A stretch of DNA of 64,000 nt, taken from contig NZ_PSTQ01000005.1 in the NCBI RefSeq assembly GCF_002931075.1, positions 1 to 64,000 on the forward strand, read 5' to 3'. Both the position numbers and the translations under genes were made by a program. The notes below the pieces were generated by a model that saw nothing but the letters and a program-made list of their open reading frames with translations, was not told where the DNA came from and searched no databases. Of this stretch, positions 57,745 to 64,000 are shown piece after piece. Every line of letters starts with the position of its first letter. Within the stretch, counting starts at the first letter, position 1. Source of the DNA: Pseudoclavibacter sp. AY1F1 (lineage in GTDB: Bacteria; Actinomycetota; Actinomycetes; Actinomycetales; Microbacteriaceae).

Positions 57745-59183
57745 TGGCGGGCAGCCTGCACCACACAGCTGAGCTCCGTGTGCCGCGGCCGATCATCCAC
57801 TTCGCCCCTGAACGCCACTGGATGAACGACCCGAATGGGCTCATCCACCACCAGGGCCGCTGGCATGTCTACTTCCAATTCAACCCGGAAGGCAACGAAT
57901 GGGGGAACATGAGCTGGGGCCACGCGAGCAGCAGCGATCTCCTCTCCTGGACAGAGCATCCCGTTGCCCTTCGCTACAGCCCAACCGAGCAGATCTACTC
58001 GGGGTCGATCGTGCACGACCAGACCAGCGAGCACGACCGATTGCGGGCGATCTACACGAGCGCGTACTCCAACGGCAAGCAGGCTCAGTCCGAGGCCACG
58101 AGTTCAGACGGAGGCATGACGTGGACGCGGAGTCCGCACAACCCGATTCTCGACAGAGGCACATCGAACTTCCGGGACCCGAAGGTCATCAGGTGCGCTG
58201 ATCCCGAGGGGCGCGAACGGTGGATTCTCCTCGCCGTCGAAGCCGAAGACCGTCAGGTGCTGTTCTATGGCTCAGACGACCTCGAGACCTGGGACTACCT
58301 GAGCTCGTTCGGACCGACCGGCCCGGTCGGCGTCGTGTGGGAATGCCCAGATCTTGTTCGGCTCCCGCTCGACGAAGACCCGGAACGTGCCCGCTGGGTG
58401 CTGACCCTGAGCACCAACCCCGTCGGTGATGAAGCGGACAGGGAGGGATCGTCGATGAGCTACGTGGTCGGTGACTTCGACGGGCACACGTTCACGGCGG
58501 AAGCCCCAGGTCTTCGGCGACTCGACCACGGGCGTGACTTCTACGCCGGCGTCACCTTCGCTGATGCGCCGAGCGACGCACCCATCATGCTCGGCTGGAT
58601 GAGCAACTGGCAGTACGCCGACCAGATCCCGTCGGCACCGTGGCGCGGAGCCATGTCTCTGCCCCGAGAGCTTTCGCTTCGGGAGCTGGGTGGGCGGGCG
58701 CAGTTGGTTCAGCGCCCGCTGGGGCTTGACGAGGCGCTGCTGCGGTCGGACGTGAGCAGCGCGCCCGTCCCGGCCGGCGGCGCTTCGTGGAACCTGAGCG
58801 TCCACTCCGTCATCGACCTCGCTTGGGACCCGCGCGTGACCGGGAACGCGAAGTTGGTGCTGCGCGGCCAAAGCGACTTCGTTGAGGTGACACACGACAC
58901 CAACTCGGGTGAGCTCACCATCAGGCGAGGTGGGCGAGCGTCCGAGGCTGTGCACCCTGACTTCCCGTCGCTGATCTCCATGCCGCTGGATCCTTCAGCG
59001 CCGGTGCGCCTTCTTATCTGCCTCGACGGACCACTCCTCGAGGTGTTCGCAAACGGTGGTGAGCAGGTGGCGTCGCACCTCGTCCTGTTGGGTGGAGGGG
59101 CAGTGAGCGCCTCGATCACAACAGATCGGCCTGCGCTCATCACGGTGGCCGTTGGAGACCTCGCTGGAGAGAGCCAGCGCTGA
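57744..59183 (+). CDS. GH32 beta-fructosidase (levanase/invertase type)
   Basis: 479 residues. Nucleophile motif HWMNDPNGL (Asp29), FQFNPEGNEWGNMSWGHASSSDLLSW, NFRDPK (RDP) and WECPDLVRL (Glu acid/base) are all canonical. The C-terminal beta-sandwich ends in DGPLLEVFANGGEQV. Cytoplasmic, as no signal peptide is present; it likely cleaves terminal fructose from sucrose or fructo-oligosaccharides delivered by the ABC importer. ATG 57744 overlaps the LacI stop by one base. Confidence 0.94.
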   Translation: MAGSLHHTAELRVPRPIIHFAPERHWMNDPNGLIHHQGRWHVYFQFNPEGNEWGNMSWGHASSSDLLSWTEHPVALRYSPTEQIYSGSIVHDQTSEHDRLRAIYTSAYSNGKQAQSEATSSDGGMTWTRSPHNPILDRGTSNFRDPKVIRCADPEGRERWILLAVEAEDRQVLFYGSDDLETWDYLSSFGPTGPVGVVWECPDLVRLPLDEDPERARWVLTLSTNPVGDEADREGSSMSYVVGDFDGHTFTAEAPGLRRLDHGRDFYAGVTFADAPSDAPIMLGWMSNWQYADQIPSAPWRGAMSLPRELSLRELGGRAQLVQRPLGLDEALLRSDVSSAPVPAGGASWNLSVHSVIDLAWDPRVTGNAKLVLRGQSDFVEVTHDTNSGELTIRRGGRASEAVHPDFPSLISMPLDPSAPVRLLICLDGPLLEVFANGGEQVASHLVLLGGGAVSASITTDRPALITVAVGDLAGESQR

Positions 59184-59225
59184 GACTCCCTGCGTCGCGA
59201 TACTGGATGGCGCAGCCTCGCCTCG

Positions 59226-59245
59226 GGGTCGGAAGGCGACCCTTT
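59226..59245 (+). terminator. Terminator-like hairpin after GH32
   Basis: GGGTCG-N5-CGACCC (59226-59242) followed by TTT, 43 nt after the GH32 stop, adjoining the convergent arsC-like gene. It fits a Rho-independent terminator for the fructan operon. Confidence 0.65.
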
Positions 59246-59667
59246 CACGCGTCGCGGAGCCGCGTGTGCAGCTCCGCGACGCGGGCGCGGATGTCGTCGC
59301 GCACGAGCCGCATCCGCTCCATACCGGCGATGCCGCGCTCCGAGGGCTCGTCCGTGATCCATCGCTCAACGGGGACGGTCACGCCGTCCGGAAGCTGCGC
59401 CTCGTCGCCAAGCACGACGATCAGGTCGGCGCTGTCGAGCATCGCGGGCGTGAGCGGCTTCGGGTGCTCATCGCCGACGTCGATCCCGAGCTCGGCGAGC
59501 GACTCGACTGACTCGACGTTGAGCGCGCCGCCCGGCGTGGTCCCGGCGGAGGTGACTTGCACGGAACCGTCGCCGAGTGCACGCATCAGGGCGGCGGCCA
59601 GCTGCGACTTCCCGCCGTTCTTCTTGCAGACGAAGACGACGTTCGTTGGGGTGCTTGAGGCGCTCAT
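59245..59667 (-). CDS. Low-molecular-weight phosphatase fold; arsenate-mycothiol transferase-like
   Basis: 140 residues. P-loop VFVCKKNGGKSQLAAAL has Cys14 but the usual CX5R Arg is Lys, as in corynebacterial arsenate-mycothiol transferases, which I recall carrying NGGKS. Later ADLIVVLGDEAQLPDGV and the Asp-rich WITDEPSERG give the general acid. This would link arsenate to mycothiol; mycothiol genes are present at 46.5-48.5 kb. No arsenic efflux gene is beside it. ATG 59667, divergent from pabC. Confidence 0.8.
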   Translation of the reverse strand: MSASSTPTNVVFVCKKNGGKSQLAAALMRALGDGSVQVTSAGTTPGGALNVESVESLAELGIDVGDEHPKPLTPAMLDSADLIVVLGDEAQLPDGVTVPVERWITDEPSERGIAGMERMRLVRDDIRARVAELHTRLRDA

Positions 59668-59742
59668 AGCAGCATTCTCCGCCACGCGGGTAACGCGGAG
59701 GCGTTTGTTTGCCGGCGAGGGTGGTGTTGCCGGCACCTGAGG

Positions 59743-59748
59743 CAGAAT
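59743..59748 (+). promoter_or_regulatory. -10-like element (CAGAAT) of the pabC gene
   Basis: CAGAAT, six bases, then the ATG at 59755. No ribosome-binding site, hence probably leaderless. Confidence 0.45.
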
Positions 59749-59754
59749 GGGGCG

Positions 59755-60666
59755 ATGCAGGGTCAAGGTGCAGCAGAACGCGACGATGATGCCGCGGGAG
59801 ACGACAACACGCACCAGAACGCGGCCCAGAACTCGGCCCAGGATTCTGCCGTGAGCACGGCCGTGAGCGTCGTCGAGTCGTGGCGCGTCGACTCAGGCCG
59901 AGTCATCGCGCACGCCGCCCATCGGGAGCGCTTCGAGCGCTCCGTCGGTGAGCTCTTCGGGGACTCCGCGACGGTACGGCCTGTGCTCTGGACTGGGAGC
60001 CCCGCCGGGGCCAATCCTGTCGAAGCAGAGTGGTCACGCATCTGGGCCGACGTTTCCGAGAGCGTGCCCCTCGCCGAGTCGTGGTTCCCGCGGCTCACGG
60101 CGCGCCTCGATGGCGGCCGAGTGATTGTCGAGCTCAACCTCCGTCCCGCCCCCGAGGCGAGGCCCCTTACGAAGCTCGCGACGCGCCTCGACGAACGCCG
60201 GTGGCCGACCATCAAGGGACCGGACTTCCCGTACCTGTCGGAGCTTCGTGTGAGCGTCGCCGACGAGGGCGCCGCAGACGCCCTCCTCGTCGACGAGCAC
60301 GGCATGATCAACGAGGCAGCCCACGGCACCGTCGTCGGCTGGCTCGGCGAGACGCTGGTTGTGCCCAAGGCGCACCGGCGCGTGCCGGGAACCACGCTGG
60401 GCGTGCTCGAGAAGCTGTTCGCCATGGCTGGCGTGCCTCGCGTGGAGGGCGACCTGCTCGCCGATCCACTGGCCGCATCCGCGGGCCGTGGCTGGGACGA
60501 GCTCTGGTACCTCAACACGCTCCACGGCATCAGCCCCGTGGCCATGCTCGACGGGACGCGCCTCGGCCTCGACGTCGCACGCGTGCGCCGGTGGCGGCCA
60601 CGTCTCGAAGAAGCCAGCTCAGTGCCGCTGCTCGATGGGCCGCTCCCCGACGGGCGCTCCGCGTGA
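59755..60666 (+). CDS. pabC: Aminodeoxychorismate lyase-like protein (class IV aminotransferase, PabC)
   Basis: 303 residues. An odd Asp/Asn/Gln-rich first 33 residues precede the fold. The PLP Lys lies in TIKGPDFPYLSELRV, and VDEHGMINEAAHGTVVGWLGETLVVP followed by VPGTTLGVLEKLFAMAG are class-IV segments. Forms p-aminobenzoate from aminodeoxychorismate; overlap (GTGA) with the fused PabAB gene supports this. Start ATG 59755 by the -10 spacing. Confidence 0.85.
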   Translation: MQGQGAAERDDDAAGDDNTHQNAAQNSAQDSAVSTAVSVVESWRVDSGRVIAHAAHRERFERSVGELFGDSATVRPVLWTGSPAGANPVEAEWSRIWADVSESVPLAESWFPRLTARLDGGRVIVELNLRPAPEARPLTKLATRLDERRWPTIKGPDFPYLSELRVSVADEGAADALLVDEHGMINEAAHGTVVGWLGETLVVPKAHRRVPGTTLGVLEKLFAMAGVPRVEGDLLADPLAASAGRGWDELWYLNTLHGISPVAMLDGTRLGLDVARVRRWRPRLEEASSVPLLDGPLPDGRSA

Positions 60667-62903
60667 TCGTCGTCGTCGACAACCGCGACTCCTACACCTA
60701 CAACCTCGTGCAGCTGCTGCTCGAGCACAGCGACCGCGACGTGCGGGTCGTGGACGCCGGCGATCCGGCCGCGATCAAGGCCTGCCTCGGCTGGATCTCC
60801 GCCGGCCTCGTCTCGGGCGTTGTCATCTCGCCCGGCCCCGGGCATCCGGCCAACGCTGCCGACTTCGAGGGCTCGGCCGCCGTGCTGGATGCTGCCCTCG
60901 CGCCAGGATCGAACCTGCCCGTCTTCGGGGTGTGCCTCGGGCACCAAGGCATCGCCCTTGCGTTCGGCGGCGAGGTCGTCGCCGCCCCCGAAGCGAGGCA
61001 CGGTTGGCGCTCGCCGCTCGAACACGACGGCACGGGCCCCTTCGCCGGGATCCCGCAGGGTACGCTCGTCACCCGCTATCACTCGCTTGCCGTCCGCGAG
61101 CCGCTGCCCGCGGGCCTGCGCGTGACCGCCCGCAGCGAAGACGGGGTCGTGCAGGGGCTCGAAGTCGTGGGAAGGCCCGTGTGGGGAGTGCAGTTCCACC
61201 CTGAGTCCATCGCAAGCGAACACGGACGGCAGATGGTCGCGAACTTCGTGGCGGCGGTGGATGCGATGGGGCTCGACCTTGCGGATCCCGTCGACCGGGT
61301 TTCGCGGGACCCCGATGGCGTCGTCTCGGGTGCGGTCGCGACCTCGGGCGGCGAAACCTCCGCGCTGTCTGACGTCAGCGAGCTCTTCGTCGCGAGCCGG
61401 GTCGCGCGCGGGCCGCAAGCCGACGGACGGTCGGCCGCCGAGACCGCCGCGACGTACATCTACCGCGACGTGCTCCGAAACTCGTCAGCGAGTGTCTGGG
61501 TGGATGTGCCGGACGAGACGGGCAGGCTGGCGCGGTGGAGCATCCTCGCCGACGACGCCCCGATCACCGGTATGAACTCCCACACTCGCACCGCCAGCGA
61601 ACCCGCGCGCGTGGTGCGGCTCTGCGGCGAAGGCAGCTTCGAGGCAGTGCAGCGGGCTCTCGAAGGGATGCACCCTGTCGGTGGAGAGGGGCTCGCGTTC
61701 CGAGGCGGCTTGCTCGGCTACTTCGGCTACGAGCTCGGGGTGCAAATGCTGGGTGTCAGGCCACGGCAGCCCGATCAAGCAGAGCCCCGGCTTCCGGACG
61801 CCTGGTGGCTCGACCCGCGGCGCGCAGTACTCGTCGACCGCGCGACCGGCACCGTCACCGTCATCGCGACCGCGTCCACCCGGGCGCTCGCGGAGGCCGC
61901 GGCGCAGCTCTTCTCTGACGAGGTTCGCGGCGCGCTCGACGCCGAGCCCAGCACCACGCCTCAAACCGAGCCCAGCACTGCGCCCAGAACAGAGCCCAGC
62001 ACCACAACCGGCGGCGCGCTCGACGCGACCAGCCCATCCGCCCGCCCCGGCGATCGCGATGCCCTCGTCGAGGGAACCTGGCACACCACGAGGGTGCAGT
62101 ATGCCGCCGACATCGCACGATGCCGCGAGCACCTGCTCGCCGGCGACTCGTACGAGCTGTGCCTCACCAACGAGTTCAGGCCAGACACCGACGCAGATCC
62201 TGACCCGCTCGACCTGTTCCTCGAACTGCGCGCCACCGATCCCGCACCATACGCGGCGCTGCTCGAGTTCGATGGTGGTGCCGTCGTGAGCGCCTCTCCG
62301 GAGCGATTCCTGCGCGGCACAACAGGCGGCGACTACGAGACCAAGCCCATCAAGGGCACGGCGGCTCGCGCATCCGACCCGCTCGTCGACGCGGCTGCCG
62401 CGCGTGAGCTCGCGAACGACCCGAAGGTTTTCGCCGAGAACCTCATGATCGTCGACCTGCTGCGCAACGACCTGGGCCGCGTCTGCACGCCAGGTTCTGT
62501 GCACGTCCCGAGCCTCATGGCTGTCGAGTCGTTCGCGACCGTGCACCAGCTCGTCACCACCGTGCGCGGTTCAGCCCCGGGCACCCCGCCGCTCGACGTC
62601 GTGCGGGCGCTGTTCCCAGGCGGGTCCATGACGGGTGCGCCCAAGCTGCGCAGCGTCGAGTTGCTGCGCGACATCGAGGACCGCGACCGCGGCGTCTACT
62701 CTGGCGCCCTCGGCGTGCTCGGCGCGGACGGTTCGACGGAACTGGGCATCGTCATCCGCACCGCAGTCCGAGATGCGCGCGGCTGGTCCATCGGGGCAGG
62801 TGGCGCGATCGTTCTGGCGAGCGATCCGGAAGGCGAGACCCTCGAAGTCGAACTGAAAGCAAGCGCCCTACGGCGCGCCTTCGCGAGGGCCGCGCGGGGC
62901 TGA
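60663..62903 (+). CDS. pabAB: Fused aminodeoxychorismate synthase PabA-PabB
   Basis: 746 residues. Glutamine amidotransferase 1-195 with Cys91 in GVCLGHQGIA and His179/Glu181 in FHPES. Chorismate-binding half about 230-746; PIKGTAAR has the Lys that marks aminodeoxychorismate synthase (anthranilate synthases have PIAGT), and AENLMIVDLLRNDLGRVC, GSMTGAPKLRS and YSGALGVLG follow. An insert of about 30 residues at about 420-450 repeats TEPSTxP. GTG start overlaps the pabC stop. Folate precursor synthesis. Confidence 0.92.
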   Translation: MIVVVDNRDSYTYNLVQLLLEHSDRDVRVVDAGDPAAIKACLGWISAGLVSGVVISPGPGHPANAADFEGSAAVLDAALAPGSNLPVFGVCLGHQGIALAFGGEVVAAPEARHGWRSPLEHDGTGPFAGIPQGTLVTRYHSLAVREPLPAGLRVTARSEDGVVQGLEVVGRPVWGVQFHPESIASEHGRQMVANFVAAVDAMGLDLADPVDRVSRDPDGVVSGAVATSGGETSALSDVSELFVASRVARGPQADGRSAAETAATYIYRDVLRNSSASVWVDVPDETGRLARWSILADDAPITGMNSHTRTASEPARVVRLCGEGSFEAVQRALEGMHPVGGEGLAFRGGLLGYFGYELGVQMLGVRPRQPDQAEPRLPDAWWLDPRRAVLVDRATGTVTVIATASTRALAEAAAQLFSDEVRGALDAEPSTTPQTEPSTAPRTEPSTTTGGALDATSPSARPGDRDALVEGTWHTTRVQYAADIARCREHLLAGDSYELCLTNEFRPDTDADPDPLDLFLELRATDPAPYAALLEFDGGAVVSASPERFLRGTTGGDYETKPIKGTAARASDPLVDAAAARELANDPKVFAENLMIVDLLRNDLGRVCTPGSVHVPSLMAVESFATVHQLVTTVRGSAPGTPPLDVVRALFPGGSMTGAPKLRSVELLRDIEDRDRGVYSGALGVLGADGSTELGIVIRTAVRDARGWSIGAGGAIVLASDPEGETLEVELKASALRRAFARAARG

Positions 62904-62906
62904 GCA

Positions 62907-62992
62907 CGTGCGGGGTTCCCGCAGAGCTCAGGGGTCTCTCGGATGCGCGTGCGGGGTTTCTGCAGACGGTGGTGGGAAAAAACCCAGCACGC
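62907..62992. terminator. Bidirectional terminator-like stem and direct repeat
   Basis: GCGTGCGGGGTTT (62947-62959) pairs with AAACCCAGCACGC (62980-62992), 12 of 13 bp, loop 20 nt, between the convergent pabAB and ABC permease genes. CGTGCGGGGTT occurs at 62907 and 62948, period 41 bp, so part of the stem arose by duplication. No gene in 62904-63047. Confidence 0.65.
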
Positions 62993-63047
62993 CCACGAAT
63001 AGCCCGCACGGGCACGCGCGAGCCGCGCGAGGGTGACCGTCGCCTCG

Positions 63048-64000
63048 TCAGGCGACCCGCGTGCCCGGCGGGAGACGCTTCGCGGGTGTCCTCGTGCGCG
63101 CCCACGCGCCCACAAGCAGACCGCCGGCGAGCACCAGCTGCAGCGCGAGGCCAACAAACCAGCTGGGCGCTGTCGAGGTCATGAGGTCGTCGGGCGTCGG
63201 CCCTTCGACATAATTCATGCCGTTCGGGTCGGCGCAGCCGTCGTAGCGCTGCTCGCCCATGTCCGGGGCGAGCTGCGACTGCCGGAGCAGGAGCTTCGCT
63301 CCCGCGAAGAAGTCGTCAGGCTGACCGAACTCGCCGAAGGAAACCGGGGTGGCATCCGTGAGCACCGCGAACGGGTTCGCGGCCAGCACTCCCCAGACCA
63401 GGTCGTAGCGGGGCACGTCGTACGTGTACGTCTCCCAGGGACCGCACGTGAAGTTGTTCTCGTCGAACTCCTCGTTCGGCGCGAGCTCCTCGTAGACCGG
63501 GTAGCGGGACACGTTCGTCACCTCGGCCGTCACCGCCGCACCACCGAGGCCGAACGCGATGCCCGTGCCCACGGTCAGTGCCGCGATCGTGAGGTAGCTC
63601 GCCGCAACAGAGAAGAGGGGCCGCGCGAGGATGCCGCTGAAGCCCACCCCGATGGCGGCGACGACGCCGACCTCCACGAGCAGCACCAGCAACGACACGA
63701 GCACCTGGATCGGCGCAACCGCACCGACTACCCCGGCGAAGATCAGGAAGGGGGCCGCGACGATGAGAAACGCGAGGCCCGTGATCCAGGCCGCAACGAA
63801 CTTCGCGGCCACGATCTCGGCCGTCGTCGCGAGGGTCACCTGGATGGGCGCGAGCGTCGCCGCGTCCCGGTCGCCGTTGATCGCGTTGCCGCTGAGCGTC
63901 GGCGAAACCAGCAGGGCAAGCAGCAGCACGAAGTACACGATGATCGAGTACATCCACGACCCCGACTGCTGCAGGTCGCCGAAAACCGCCAGAGAGAGCA
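63048..64000 (-). CDS. ABC-2 type transporter permease (partial, runs off the window)
   Basis: The frame is open from the window edge (LSLAVFGDLQQSGSWMYSII) to the stop at 63048, at least 317 residues. Five or more membrane helices (IIVYFVLLLALLVSPTLS, LVLLVEVGVVAAIGVGF, and so on) and a large loop (about 170-270) with Cys in FTCGPWETY and YDGCADPN, probably outside. The ATG at 63953 is internal, since homologues keep the upstream segment. The ATPase partner would lie beyond the window. Substrate unknown. Confidence 0.85.
   Translation of the reverse strand, partial: LSLAVFGDLQQSGSWMYSIIVYFVLLLALLVSPTLSGNAINGDRDAATLAPIQVTLATTAEIVAAKFVAAWITGLAFLIVAAPFLIFAGVVGAVAPIQVLVSLLVLLVEVGVVAAIGVGFSGILARPLFSVAASYLTIAALTVGTGIAFGLGGAAVTAEVTNVSRYPVYEELAPNEEFDENNFTCGPWETYTYDVPRYDLVWGVLAANPFAVLTDATPVSFGEFGQPDDFFAGAKLLLRQSQLAPDMGEQRYDGCADPNGMNYVEGPTPDDLMTSTAPSWFVGLALQLVLAGGLLVGAWARTRTPAKRLPPGTRVA

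Overview
The window is high-GC DNA, packed with genes on both strands, from an actinobacterium. Mycothiol genes (mshA and an mshB-like deacetylase, a maleylpyruvate-isomerase-fold protein, an arsenate-mycothiol-transferase-like protein), a DUF222/HNH endonuclease, CU044_5270 and GAF-ANTAR proteins and DUF7882-type small proteins point to Actinobacteria, most likely Microbacteriaceae. The family assignment is inference. Many genes appear to be leaderless: a TANNNT-like -10 hexamer ends 6-7 nt before the start codon, and I used this to choose several starts.

Layout. 0-6.8 kb: a DJ-1/PfpI protein, a gluconate-dehydrogenase-subunit-3/GMC oxidoreductase/IclR operon behind a 37-bp-phased operator-like array, a lipoprotein, topoisomerase IB and a second DJ-1/PfpI protein. 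7-12 kb: two related small secreted or anchored proteins around an APH-fold kinase, then a histidine kinase/response regulator pair. 12.5-16.2 kb: manganese homeostasis, with an MntR-type regulator convergent to an ABC importer. 16.3-23.5 kb: a Cys-cluster pentapeptide protein, VOC and PhzF proteins, the HNH endonuclease and a TetR regulator, separated by unusual tandem-repeat DNA. 23.6-31.8 kb: sugar epimerase/oxidoreductase, a frameshifted MDMPI protein, cupin/esterase/LysR, polyphosphate kinase 2, and a rare-looking fusion of an S51 peptidase with a pyroglutamyl peptidase. 32-40 kb: small resolvase, ECF sigma/CU044_5270 pair, ankyrin protein, GH65 phosphorylase, cation transporter, SDR.

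40.2-46.4 kb is the most unusual part. Six small proteins of about 85-135 residues, in two families that seem to share one architecture, are interleaved with a CYP152-like P450, two GAF-ANTAR RNA-binding regulators and a membrane-anchored DUF2795 protein. 46.5-51.9 kb: mshA-mshB, then an FMN-riboswitch-controlled ribD-ribB-ribH-ribE operon that lacks ribA. 52-59.2 kb: a LacI-controlled fructan-type operon with two different GH32 proteins and an ABC importer. 59.2-64 kb: arsC-like gene, pabC, fused pabAB, and a partial ABC-2 permease cut by the window end.

A second theme is short-period degenerate tandem repeats, both between genes (including a hexanucleotide mosaic of about 500 bp at 17.3-17.8 kb) and inside coding tails and linkers as low-complexity Ala/Ser/Asp/Pro segments. 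I saw no tRNA, rRNA, CRISPR array, insertion sequence or prophage.
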